This document shows positions 10,602 to 18,851 of a stretch of DNA of 64,000 nt, piece after piece. This stretch comes from Campylobacter concisus (GTDB lineage: Bacteria; Campylobacterota; Campylobacteria; Campylobacterales; Campylobacteraceae), in assembly GCF_003048375.1 (NCBI RefSeq), contig NZ_CP021642.1:1488001-1552000 (forward strand), read 5' to 3'. A program made the translations under genes and the position numbers. The notes under the pieces were generated by a model. That model saw only the letters and a program-made list of their open reading frames with translations, was not told where the DNA came from and ran no database searches. The first letter of the stretch is position 1. The number at the start of each line of letters is the position of its first letter.

Positions 10602-10607
10602 ATTATA
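10602..10607 (-). promoter_or_regulatory. -10 box of the 6S RNA promoter
   Basis: TATAAT on the minus strand, placed directly after the hemD stop codon (10620-10622) and about 5 bases before the inferred 6S RNA 5' end at 10597. No clear -35 is seen, which is usual in Campylobacter. Confidence 0.6.
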
Positions 10608-10619
10608 TAAATTTTTTGC

Positions 10620-11261
10620 TTAAAGTAACGTTTTGGCAAGTGCGATACAAGCGTTTATATCTTGGTTTTGACTCACTATTGGCGTGGTAAATTTTAGCTC
10701 TTTTGCAGTGACCTTTCCGATGCTTATCGTCTGGTAGCTCTCGTCCCAGCCAAAATTACTAAGAAAATTTCTCACATTTATCGGAGACGCAAATATCAAA
10801 ATGCTATCTTTTGGCGGTTTTAGCTCCATTTTGCAAGGGTTTAAGACATTTTCATAAGCGATGACTGCTTTTATATTTACGCCGCCATCTTGCAAAATTT
10901 CTAAGAAATTTGAAGCGCTATCTTTGCCCTTTAGATAAAGCACCTTTTTGCCTTTTAAAAGTGGCAAAATTTCTCTTGCAAAGTCATCTCCGTGTGCATT
11001 TTGCCCAGTGTAAATTTGAGTAAATCCAAGCCCCTTTGCAGCCGCCGCACAGCCACTTGCTATGGCAAAAACTGGTAAATTTTCTAGCGCGCTAATCTCA
11101 TTAAATTTTAAAGCCTTAAAAGCGTTTTTTGAGGTTGCTACAAGTGTGTCATATTCGCTTAAATTTATCTCAAATTTCAAAAACAAGATCTTACTAACGC
11201 TTAAATTTATAACGCTCTCATCAGCCGTTTTTGTGTTTGAGACAAGATAAATTTTACGCAA
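10620..11261 (-). CDS. hemD: Uroporphyrinogen-III synthase
   Basis: A 213-residue HemD-type protein that closes and inverts ring D of hydroxymethylbilane to give uroporphyrinogen III for haem and sirohaem. The family is weakly conserved; support comes from its length, the two-lobed pattern with VLYLKGKDSASNFLEIL, IKAVIAYENVLNP and SPINVRNFLSNFG, and the terminal segment ISIGKVTAKEL. It overlaps the start of the downstream frame by 8 bases with the Bcr-type transporter upstream, so it probably shares that transcript. Confidence 0.82.
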   Translation of the reverse strand: MRKIYLVSNTKTADESVINLSVSKILFLKFEINLSEYDTLVATSKNAFKALKFNEISALENLPVFAIASGCAAAAKGLGFTQIYTGQNAHGDDFAREILPLLKGKKVLYLKGKDSASNFLEILQDGGVNIKAVIAYENVLNPCKMELKPPKDSILIFASPINVRNFLSNFGWDESYQTISIGKVTAKELKFTTPIVSQNQDINACIALAKTLL

Positions 11262-12414
11262 CTCTTTTTAGTCCTAAAAATGAGATAAAAGCAAGCACGC
11301 TGCAAGCTAAAATGGCTATTGACGTCGAGTAAAAAATGTCACCAAGACCAACTAGTGGAGAGATGACGCCGCCTAAGAAAAATGGGCAAAATCCAAGCAC
11401 CGCCGAGGCTGAGCCAGCGTACTCCCTGCCCTCATTCATCGCAAGTGATGAGGCCGTTGGTAAGATAAAGCCAGTAAAGAGCAAAAGTAAGAAAAATGCG
11501 ATGATAACGCCAATCACTTCAAATTTAAAGCAAAGCATAAACGCTATAAAAATACTAGCAAACAAGGTGCCAAAAAGCCCAGTTTTTAGTGCTTTTCGTT
11601 CATTTAGCAAGCTCGCTATCCTAGCACCTATGACGATGGCTAGGCCATTTGCCGCAAAGCAAAAGCTGTAGCTTACTGGGCTTAGCAGGTAAAACTCTTG
11701 TAAGATAAAAGAAGATGCCGCGATATAGGCAAACATCGCAGCCATCGTAAATGTCTGAATCGCAATAAATAGCATAAATTTCTTTTTTCTTAAAATTTTG
11801 CCAAAGACGCTGTAGGTCTGAAGCAAAGGCACTTTTAGGCGGTTAGCAGGGCTTAGGCTCTCTTTGAAGTAAAAATTTGCGATAAATAGCAAAATGCCGA
11901 TGATCGTTAGCGCCATAAAGATGCCGCGCCAGTCGGTAAATTTAAGTAGCAAGCTGCCGCCTATTGGTGAAAATATCGGAGCAAGACCATTTACAACCAT
12001 CATAAGACTAAAAAATTTTGTCATCTCGTGACCCTTATAAAGGTCGCTCACAACGGCTCTTGAGATAACCAGACTGCCCGCACTTGCAAGCCCTTGGATG
12101 ATGCGCATAAAGATAAAAAACTGGATATTTTGCGCAAAAAATATAAAAATCGTGCTTATCGTGTAGATGATGAGCGAGATGGTAAGTGGTGTTTTTCGTC
12201 CAAATTTATCGCTGATTGGACCAACTATTAGCTGACCGATCGCAAGACCTGCCATCGAGGTTGTAAGGGTTAGCTGGGTTGCTGAAACGCTTGTGCCAAA
12301 CCACTCAGTTATGGCTGGAAGTGCTGGCAGGTAAAGGTCTGTGACAAATGGTCCAAATGCTGAAAGCGCGCCCAAAAATAGTAGTAAAAATAGTTTGGAA
12401 TTTTCTTTTTTCAT
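11254..12414 (-). CDS. Bcr/CflA family multidrug exporter (MFS)
   Basis: A 386-residue inner-membrane antiporter of the Bcr/CflA drug-resistance group. The N-terminus contains the group signature LGALSAFGPFVTDLYLPALP, helix 2 is followed by motif A GPISDKFGRKTPL, and motif C-like RIIQGLASAGSLVISRAV sits in helix 4. It is probably a proton-coupled exporter of drugs or peptides. A minus-strand TATAAT at 12439-12444 is 25 bases upstream of the ATG. Its end overlaps hemD by 8 bases. Confidence 0.9.
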   Translation of the reverse strand: MKKENSKLFLLLFLGALSAFGPFVTDLYLPALPAITEWFGTSVSATQLTLTTSMAGLAIGQLIVGPISDKFGRKTPLTISLIIYTISTIFIFFAQNIQFFIFMRIIQGLASAGSLVISRAVVSDLYKGHEMTKFFSLMMVVNGLAPIFSPIGGSLLLKFTDWRGIFMALTIIGILLFIANFYFKESLSPANRLKVPLLQTYSVFGKILRKKKFMLFIAIQTFTMAAMFAYIAASSFILQEFYLLSPVSYSFCFAANGLAIVIGARIASLLNERKALKTGLFGTLFASIFIAFMLCFKFEVIGVIIAFFLLLLFTGFILPTASSLAMNEGREYAGSASAVLGFCPFFLGGVISPLVGLGDIFYSTSIAILACSVLAFISFLGLKRVA

Positions 12415-12438
12415 AGCTCTTCTTTAAATTTTAAAGGG

Positions 12439-12444
12439 ATTATA
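12439..12444 (-). promoter_or_regulatory. -10 box upstream of the Bcr-type exporter
   Basis: TATAAT on the minus strand about 25 bases before the exporter ATG, in the gap after the cupin gene. A ribosome-site-like AAAGAAGAG lies between the two. Confidence 0.5.
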
Positions 12445-12503
12445 TTATGACTTTGCTTTTTGGGTTATTAATGGTAAATTTAATGTGATTTATAAAAGAG
12501 AGA

Positions 12504-12520
12504 AGCCCTAAAATAGGGCT
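12504..12520. terminator. Hairpin after the cupin gene
   Basis: AGCCCT AAAAT AGGGCT forms a perfect 6-bp stem followed on the plus strand by seven T; on the minus strand the hairpin is reached just after the cupin stop codon and is followed by TCTCTCTTTT. It can plausibly terminate the minus-strand cupin transcript. Confidence 0.6.
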
Positions 12521-12524
12521 TTTT

Positions 12525-13169
12525 TTACATTTTGTCTTTTGTGACGATTAGAAGCATTTTGAATTTGTCTTTCACTTTTAGGCCGTGTGGGATCTTGCCT
12601 GGAAGCACGATGCTATCGCCCTTTACTAGATGAAAGCTCTCATCAGCTATCTTTAAATCAAGCTCGCCATCAAGTGCGATAAGTAGCGCATCGCCTGGGG
12701 CAGCGTGAGTTGAGAGCTCTTGGTCTTTGTCAAAACTAAGTAGCGACATCGAGCCATTTTCGTTTTTGACAAGCGTCTTGCTAACTATCTTGCCACTCTC
12801 GTAGCTAACGGCATCTGCGAGGCTAAAAACACTCGCTTTGTCTAAATGATCTATCATAACATTCTCCTTAAAATCTATTAGTAAATATTTTGTTTTCTTT
12901 GTAAATTTGAGCTTTCGCCAGGTTTTTGCCTCGATAAGGCAGGCTTCATCACGCCCAAGCCTCATCTGCTTTTCGCCGTATTCAAGCTGTGCTTCGCCAT
13001 CAATGACGAAGGCAAGGCTGTCTATAAAAAGCATCTCGTGATCAAGCTCCTCGCCCTCATCAAATGCGTATATATCTACACTTGCGTTTTTGTTTTGAAA
13101 GAGCCTTTTACTAACAACGCTTTTTTCAACTATCTTTGTATCTTTGTCAAGATTATAAATTTTGCTCAA
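12525..13169 (-). CDS. Two-domain cupin protein
   Basis: A 214-residue protein with two cupin barrels: the first around AFDEGEELDHEMLFIDSL and GEAQLEYGEKQMRLGRDEA, the second around SFDKDQELSTHAAPGDALL and HLVKGDSIVLPGKIPHGLKV. The second retains a His and a final IPHGL of the cupin metal site. The ligand and function are unknown; such proteins may be sensors or small enzymes. The start is TTG with AAGGA six bases upstream. A TATAAT box at 13193-13198 and a 16-bp palindrome at 13220-13235 suggest it has its own regulated promoter. Confidence 0.8.
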   Translation of the reverse strand: MSKIYNLDKDTKIVEKSVVSKRLFQNKNASVDIYAFDEGEELDHEMLFIDSLAFVIDGEAQLEYGEKQMRLGRDEACLIEAKTWRKLKFTKKTKYLLIDFKENVMIDHLDKASVFSLADAVSYESGKIVSKTLVKNENGSMSLLSFDKDQELSTHAAPGDALLIALDGELDLKIADESFHLVKGDSIVLPGKIPHGLKVKDKFKMLLIVTKDKM

Positions 13170-13192
13170 GTTGTATCCTTTTTTTGCGAAGG

Positions 13193-13198
13193 ATTATA
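13193..13198 (-). promoter_or_regulatory. -10 box of the cupin gene
   Basis: TATAAT on the minus strand, 24 bases upstream of the TTG start. The expected -35 position (about 13216-13221) falls at the edge of the palindrome at 13220-13235. Confidence 0.55.
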
Positions 13199-13219
13199 AT
13201 GCAAGTTTTGATAACAGTT

Positions 13220-13235
13220 CTTAACATATGTTAAG
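13220..13235. promoter_or_regulatory. 16-bp palindrome overlapping the cupin -35 region
   Basis: CTTAACATATGTTAAG is a perfect 16-bp inverted repeat in the 74-base gap between mnmC and the cupin gene. It sits over the predicted -35 position of the cupin promoter, as expected for the operator of a dimeric regulator. The regulator is not identified. Confidence 0.4.
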
Positions 13236-13243
13236 GAATTTGA

Positions 13244-15109
13244 CTATTTTAGTCCTTTTTTCAGTTTTCTTATCAAAAATCTAGCAGGATGAAGCTCAAA
13301 AAATAGCGATCTTTCTATGCAAAGTGGGCGATCAAGTACAAGATCCATTATCAAATTTGCTCCAAGTATCGCTGTGCCAAGGCCACGCGAGCCGTGAGCG
13401 AAATTTACAAAGACATTTTTTTCGTAGCTTGCTTTTGGATTGTTGTCCTTATTTTTACTCCAAAATAGCCCTTTGTAGTTTTGCTTGTAAAACTCCTCAT
13501 CATGCAAAGCGCCGATTATCGGAAATCTATCTCCGCTATAACTTCTATATCCCACACGTGAGCCGATGATGGTGGCTTTTGTGGTGTCAAAAAACTCGCT
13601 CACGTCGCTTAAATTTTTAGCATTATCCTCGTCTTTAGGCGTGTCGCAAATTTCATTTCTAGCGTAGGTTGCGCCGATGACTTGCACCCCTTTTACAGCT
13701 GGGCAGATGTAGCCTTTTGCGCTTAGTGGTAGCTTATTTTTAAGTGCTGGTTTTAGGTGCGTGACTTGGCCGCGGACGCTGCTTATTTGCATGTCATAGT
13801 CTTTAAAAATTTCACTACTCTTGCTGCCTGTGCAAAAGACCAAGATATCAGCCTCCAAGCTTTTTTTATTTTTAAATTTAACGCTTATCTTGCCATTTTG
13901 CAGGTGCGTCCTACTCTCGTACTCGTGGTTAAATAAAATTTCAAAGTTACTTGATAGAAATTTACAAATTTCTCTTGGTCTAGCATAAGCCGCCTCTTTT
14001 ATAAATATCCCAGGATATGGCTTTAAACTCTCATCAAATTTAAAAACATCCTCCGCGCTTTGATCCTGCCACGAGGCGTATCGCTTGACAAGCTCATCAT
14101 CGAACGCATAGTCGATGCAGCCATTAAATTTGATGAGACTTTTTGGCAAATTTGCCTTGTAAAATCTCACTGCTTGCAAAAACGCATTTATGTGCATGCG
14201 GCCTAAATTTACCCCAGGCTTCGTAACTAGCGGCATCAAGGCACCGCAGTGGTTACCTGAGCCATTTGTCGCGACTTCACTCTTTGCCTCGGCGATCACC
14301 ACTTTAAAGCCATTTTTAGCTAGCTCGCTAGCTGTTGCAAGCCCAGCCACTCCTGCTCCTATCACAAGCGCTGTTTTGCCTTTTACGCTGGCAACTGGCT
14401 CGCACCTAGCAAACCAAGCGTCCTTTAAATTTTCATCCTTTTTCTCTAGCACGGCGCTACTCATCTGGCGTTTTCTAGCGTAGCCCTCTTTTAGGCTCAG
14501 CAAAAAGCCAGCATTTTTTAGCCCAACTTTCACTATTTTTGCACACGAGTAGGTTCTAGCTATGGTGCCAACCCTGCTTAGCCTTGCGATCTGCTTAAAG
14601 ACATCCTCGCTCCAGATCGAGCCATTTTTGCTTGGGGCAAAGCCGTCTAAAAACCAGATATCGGCGGCAAAATCAAGCTCAGGCAAAATTTGATCTGCCT
14701 CGCCGTAGCAAAGATCAAGGGTGATATTTGGTGCGAAATTTATGCGGTGTATGCCTGAGATTAGTGGTGGATAGAGCGAAACTAGCTTTTTAACATAAGC
14801 TTTAAAAATGCCTAAATTTTCATAAATTTTTAAAAGATCTTCTTTTTTTATAGGGCTTTTTTCGATGCTAACAAAGTGAAGCTTTTTGGAGCTATTTTTA
14901 AATTTCTTACAAAGCGTGAAGAAATTTAGCCCAGCACCAAAGCCAGTCTCAGCGACTATAAAGCTATCTTTGCTCTGCCAAATTTCATCAAGTGCGCTCG
15001 TAAAGACAAATTCGCTCTCAAGCCAAGGTTTTTCGGTGTTAAAGTAGATGTCGTCAAACTCTTCGTTAAATGGAATTTGCCCTTTAAAGCTTAAATTTGC
15101 ATTTTTCAT
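13244..15109 (-). CDS. mnmC: Bifunctional tRNA mnm5s2U biosynthesis protein MnmC
   Basis: A 621-residue two-domain enzyme that completes mnm5s2U at tRNA position 34. The N-terminal methyltransferase half has the SAM motif ETGFGAGLNF (54-63) and DIWFLDGFAPSKNGSIW (150-166). The C-terminal FAD oxidase half begins ALVIGAGVAGLATASEL (about 247) and continues GNHCGALMPLVTKPG. The ATG overlaps the stop of the amidase gene, so translation is coupled; the cupin gene follows after a regulated gap. Confidence 0.95.
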   Translation of the reverse strand: MKNANLSFKGQIPFNEEFDDIYFNTEKPWLESEFVFTSALDEIWQSKDSFIVAETGFGAGLNFFTLCKKFKNSSKKLHFVSIEKSPIKKEDLLKIYENLGIFKAYVKKLVSLYPPLISGIHRINFAPNITLDLCYGEADQILPELDFAADIWFLDGFAPSKNGSIWSEDVFKQIARLSRVGTIARTYSCAKIVKVGLKNAGFLLSLKEGYARKRQMSSAVLEKKDENLKDAWFARCEPVASVKGKTALVIGAGVAGLATASELAKNGFKVVIAEAKSEVATNGSGNHCGALMPLVTKPGVNLGRMHINAFLQAVRFYKANLPKSLIKFNGCIDYAFDDELVKRYASWQDQSAEDVFKFDESLKPYPGIFIKEAAYARPREICKFLSSNFEILFNHEYESRTHLQNGKISVKFKNKKSLEADILVFCTGSKSSEIFKDYDMQISSVRGQVTHLKPALKNKLPLSAKGYICPAVKGVQVIGATYARNEICDTPKDEDNAKNLSDVSEFFDTTKATIIGSRVGYRSYSGDRFPIIGALHDEEFYKQNYKGLFWSKNKDNNPKASYEKNVFVNFAHGSRGLGTAILGANLIMDLVLDRPLCIERSLFFELHPARFLIRKLKKGLK

Positions 15110-16545
15110 CTATTTTTTGCAAAATATCCATCTATGCCGTTTGCGATGCCGTTTGCAAGGGCTTTTTGATAGGCCTCGTTAAATAGTTTTTCGCCCTCGA
15201 CTGGATGTGTGATGTAACCGATCTCGACAAGAACCGCTGGCATAAGAGCGCCCACGAGCACCCAAAATGGCGCCTCTCGCACGCTGCCGTCGCTGGCTGC
15301 ATAGACCTTTCTAGCGCTTGCTAAAATGTCCTTTTGGATGTCGATACCAAGCTTGTTTGAGGCGATGATCTTCTCGCGGTTTAGCACGTTTAAAAACGTT
15401 TGCTGCGAAAAGTAGTTCATCTCTTCGATGTCTGATTTATTTTCAAGCGCGGCTGCGTTTTTACTGCGCTCGCTCCTTGCAGGCGACAAGAAAAATGTCT
15501 CGATACCGTGCATGCTCTTTGCTTTAGCAGCGTTTGGAGCGGCGTTTGCGTGAATGGAGACGAAAAGATCAGCCATCTTGTCATTTGCAAATTTTGTTCT
15601 TGACCTTAAATTTATAAAAACGTCAGTTGATCTGGTGAAATAGACCTTGTAGCCACGAGATTTTAGTATCTCGCCAAGCTTTTTGGCTACACCTAAAACG
15701 GCTGTTTTTTCTTTTAAACTGCCATTTACCGCACCAGGATCCGTGCCGCCATGCCCTGGGTCGATGACGATCGTTTTGTTGCGTGAAAACTTACCCGTCA
15801 CAACTGGAGGCAAAGGCTCTTCTACTGGCTCGCTTTGTGCTGGCTCAGACTTTAAATTTGGCTCTGGCTCTTTTGGCTTGGCCTCTTCTTTTTTGTTTTT
15901 ATGAAGCGGCGCTCTTACGTTTTCATTTGAGATGAAATTTTGAGCGCTGATTATTAGCAAATCCCCAGTCGCGTTTGCTTTTATCGTCTTTTGCACCTTG
16001 TCAGAAAAGATAATCCTAACGGTATTTTTATCGTACTGCGAGATGTGGATGTAGTCTGAGATGAAATTTTTATAAGTTAGTGGGTTGCCATTTAGCCTGC
16101 CATCAATATCCATGATGTTTTTGTAGGCGTTTTGCTGTTTGGCAAATGATGTTTTTAGCCTTGCGGTATCTAGCTTTGTGTTAAATTTAAGCACCAAGGT
16201 GTCATTTACCTTTGTAGCGCTTAGTAGCGTTAAAGCTGGCGAAGCTGCTGGCATGCTAGCACCTTTTACGCCATTTATCGAATTTAGATCTCTTATATAT
16301 GCGCTTGAGTCAAAGCCAAGCGCCTTTGAGCTTGTTATTAGCCTTGATAACGCTTGTTTTTTCGTGTTTTTATCGTTTTTAATGATCGCATCGACATAGA
16401 TATTTTTTATATCGTTGTGAAGCTTGATCTTTGCGCTTCTGTTTAGAGCCATAAAATTTCTATCAAATTTGGCAAAAGTCTCCGAATTTGTCGTCGCAAA
16501 AAGAAAACTAAATGCTAGAAAAAGAGATATTAAAACCCGTTTCAT
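15106..16545 (-). CDS. N-acetylmuramoyl-L-alanine amidase (AmiA/B/C type)
   Basis: A 479-residue exported zinc amidase that cuts the stem peptide from MurNAc, needed for daughter-cell separation. A signal peptide (MKRVLISLFLAFSFLFATT) is followed by an AMIN-like domain (about 105-205), a Pro/Glu-rich linker (220-248) and an Amidase_3 domain (257-475). Zinc ligands are H265 in IDPGHGGTDPG, E279, and H332 in SIHANA; the catalytic Glu is in LVEIGYITH. Such amidases are kept inactive until switched on by EnvC-like proteins under FtsEX control; those genes lie 5.5 kb away. It overlaps mnmC and the NMO gene by four bases at each end. Confidence 0.93.
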   Translation of the reverse strand: MKRVLISLFLAFSFLFATTNSETFAKFDRNFMALNRSAKIKLHNDIKNIYVDAIIKNDKNTKKQALSRLITSSKALGFDSSAYIRDLNSINGVKGASMPAASPALTLLSATKVNDTLVLKFNTKLDTARLKTSFAKQQNAYKNIMDIDGRLNGNPLTYKNFISDYIHISQYDKNTVRIIFSDKVQKTIKANATGDLLIISAQNFISNENVRAPLHKNKKEEAKPKEPEPNLKSEPAQSEPVEEPLPPVVTGKFSRNKTIVIDPGHGGTDPGAVNGSLKEKTAVLGVAKKLGEILKSRGYKVYFTRSTDVFINLRSRTKFANDKMADLFVSIHANAAPNAAKAKSMHGIETFFLSPARSERSKNAAALENKSDIEEMNYFSQQTFLNVLNREKIIASNKLGIDIQKDILASARKVYAASDGSVREAPFWVLVGALMPAVLVEIGYITHPVEGEKLFNEAYQKALANGIANGIDGYFAKNR

Positions 16546-17633
16546 TCACCATGTACCAGCTTATGCATTAGCTCTTTTACGCTTATTAGCTCTTTTAGTT
16601 TGTAGCCATTTGCTCCTGTGAAAAATAGCCCGCTCTCTTTTTTGCCGCTATATGCGTCAAATAGCCTATCTGCGATGCAATACCCAACTTGCTTTGCCTC
16701 TTTGCCTCTTTGGCAAGGGCTCACGCAGTTGCTTATACACTGGATCTTTGGACCCATTCTTTTATCGACTAAATTTATCAAATTTGTTCTTATTCCGCGA
16801 GCTGGATAGCCAACTGGGCTCTTTATAAGCTCGATGTCTTTCTCTTCAGCCGCTAGCAAAACCTCTTTAAAGCCAATATCTGCGTCACACTCGTGAGTGC
16901 CGATGAAGCGTGTGCCCATCTGAACGCCATTTGCTCCAAGCGATATCGCCTTTTCTATGTCGTTTTTATCCCAAATTCCACCAGCTGCGATGAGAGGGAA
17001 GTCGCCCCACTCTTTGATCTCAGCTTTTACCTGTGGGATAAGGTTAAATAGCGAAAACTCAGGATCAAGGCACTGCTCGTATGTAAAGCCCTGATGGCCG
17101 CCACTTAGCGGTCCTTCAAGCACGACAGCATCTGGCAAGCGCTCATATCTTTGAAGCCAGCGCTTACAGATGATCTTTAGTGCTTTTGCGCTTGAGACGA
17201 TCGGCACTAGTGCTATCTCTTTAAAATTTTGTGTAAATTCAGGTAAATTTGTAGGTAGCCCTGCACCTGAGACTATGATATTTATACCAGCCTCGCAGGC
17301 GTCTTTAACCACCCTTGCGTAGTCGTTTGCAGCATACATTATATTTACGCCAAGTGGCAAGTCACCACAAATTTTACGTGCATTTTCTATGACAGCTCGA
17401 AGCCCTCTTGTAGAGTAGAAATTTTCGCTTCCAAAAGGCTTTGCATTTAGCTCTTTATCTATAAATTTGCGGTTTTCATAGTAGCCTGTGCCAACTGAGC
17501 TAATTATGCCAAGACCGCCTTCTAAGCTCACATTGCCAGCTAGTTTGTCCCAGCTGATGCCAAGCCCCATACCGCCTTGAAATATCGGGTATTTTATCTC
17601 GTATTTACCTATTTTTAACGGCTTTAACTCCAT
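16542..17633 (-). CDS. Nitronate monooxygenase family flavoprotein
   Basis: A 363-residue FMN-dependent TIM-barrel protein of the 2-nitropropane dioxygenase/FabK family. Motifs include the N-terminal YPIFQGGMGLGISWDKLAG, VSGAGLPTNLPEF, the flavin-site EGPLSGGHQG with its conserved His, and GANGVQMGTRFIGTHECDA. True FabK is unlikely because fabI is present at 43515. A C-terminal cysteine cluster (C-x3-C-x3-C) is seen in IQCISNCVSPCQRG. The ATG follows the tyrS stop directly, so it belongs to the tyrS transcript. Confidence 0.9.
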   Translation of the reverse strand: MELKPLKIGKYEIKYPIFQGGMGLGISWDKLAGNVSLEGGLGIISSVGTGYYENRKFIDKELNAKPFGSENFYSTRGLRAVIENARKICGDLPLGVNIMYAANDYARVVKDACEAGINIIVSGAGLPTNLPEFTQNFKEIALVPIVSSAKALKIICKRWLQRYERLPDAVVLEGPLSGGHQGFTYEQCLDPEFSLFNLIPQVKAEIKEWGDFPLIAAGGIWDKNDIEKAISLGANGVQMGTRFIGTHECDADIGFKEVLLAAEEKDIELIKSPVGYPARGIRTNLINLVDKRMGPKIQCISNCVSPCQRGKEAKQVGYCIADRLFDAYSGKKESGLFFTGANGYKLKELISVKELMHKLVHGE

Positions 17634-18842
17634 TTATTCAACCTTTATCTTCGCAAATTTACGCTTACCAACCTGCAAGATATACTCGCCTGCTCCTAAT
17701 TTTAACTGCTCATCACTAATTTTTTCTTGATTGACGCTAACTGCATTTGCTTTTATATCTCGCCTTGCTTGAGAGTTTGACTCACTTAGCCCACACTGAG
17801 ATAAGGCTTCAACTATCCAAATCGGCGCTTTTAAGCTAAATTCTTTCATATCCGTTGGGAGCTGATTTTGAGAGTGCACGCTGTTAAATTCAGCCATAGC
17901 AGCCTTAGCAGCCTCCTCGCCGTGATACCTCGCTGTTATCTCGTATGCAAGATCCTCTTTTGCTTTTTTTGGATGGTACTTGCCGTTTTGAACATCACTC
18001 ATCAAATTTTCTATCTCGCCAAGTGTTTTTGTGCTTAGTAGCTCGTACCAGCGCCACATTAGCTCGTCGCTTATGCTAAGCGTTTTTGCAAACATATCAT
18101 TTGCATTTTCAGTTACGCCGATGTAGTTGCCAAGGCTTTTGCTCATCTTATTTACGCCATCAAGCCCCTCAAGAAGCGGCATCATGATGACGGCTTGCTC
18201 TTTGCCGACGTTATATGTTCGCTGCAATGTTCTACCCATTAGAAGGTTAAATTTCTGATCCGTACCGCCCATCTCGATGTCACACTTCATAGCAACGCTG
18301 TCATAGCCTTGAAGCAGTGGGTACATAAATTCGCAGATTGATATAGGGCTGCCCGCTTTTATCCTCTTTTCAAAATCGTCACGCTCTAACATTCTAGCTA
18401 CTGAAAATGTGCTAGTTAGCTCAATTATGCCAGCAGCGCCAAGCTCATTTGACCATTTTGAGTTAAACATTATCACAGTTTTTTTAGGATCTAAAATTTT
18501 AAAAACTTGCTCTTCGTAAGTTTTGGCATTTTTTAAAACGGTCTCTTGATCTAGCTTTTTTCTAGTGGCTGACTTGCCTGTTGGATCGCCTATTTGAGCG
18601 GTAAAATCGCCTATCAAAAACTGCACTATCGCGCCATGTTTTTGAAGCAAAGCCATCTTGTTTAAAACGACTGTGTGACCTAGGTGAAGGTCTGGAGCTG
18701 TTGGGTCAAAGCCTGCTTTTACGTAGAAATTTTCACCTTTTTCATAATAATTTTTAACTAAATTTTCAACTCTCTCAGCATCGATCATCTCGGCAACGCC
18801 GCGGTTTATCTCTTGTAAAATATCGTCTATATCTTGAACCAT
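17634..18842 (-). CDS. tyrS: Tyrosyl-tRNA synthetase
   Basis: A 402-residue class I synthetase charging tRNA-Tyr. The HIGH-like motif is [13 protein letters not shown] and the KMSKS motif is [15 protein letters not shown]-terminal S4 RNA-binding domain ([18 protein letters not shown]) completes the protein, which belongs by length and motif style to the TyrRS form common in epsilonproteobacteria. It is 9 bases downstream of spoT in the same operon. Confidence 0.97.
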   Translation of the reverse strand: MVQDIDDILQEINRGVAEMIDAERVENLVKNYYEKGENFYVKAGFDPTAPDLHLGHTVVLNKMALLQKHGAIVQFLIGDFTAQIGDPTGKSATRKKLDQETVLKNAKTYEEQVFKILDPKKTVIMFNSKWSNELGAAGIIELTSTFSVARMLERDDFEKRIKAGSPISICEFMYPLLQGYDSVAMKCDIEMGGTDQKFNLLMGRTLQRTYNVGKEQAVIMMPLLEGLDGVNKMSKSLGNYIGVTENANDMFAKTLSISDELMWRWYELLSTKTLGEIENLMSDVQNGKYHPKKAKEDLAYEITARYHGEEAAKAAMAEFNSVHSQNQLPTDMKEFSLKAPIWIVEALSQCGLSESNSQARRDIKANAVSVNQEKISDEQLKLGAGEYILQVGKRKFAKIKVE

Positions 18843-18851
18843 TTTTCTCTC

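Noticed and set aside
16542-17633. Nitronate monooxygenase gene as FabK enoyl-ACP reductase
   Set aside because: A clear fabI is present at 43515, and the motifs fit nitronate monooxygenases as well or better.
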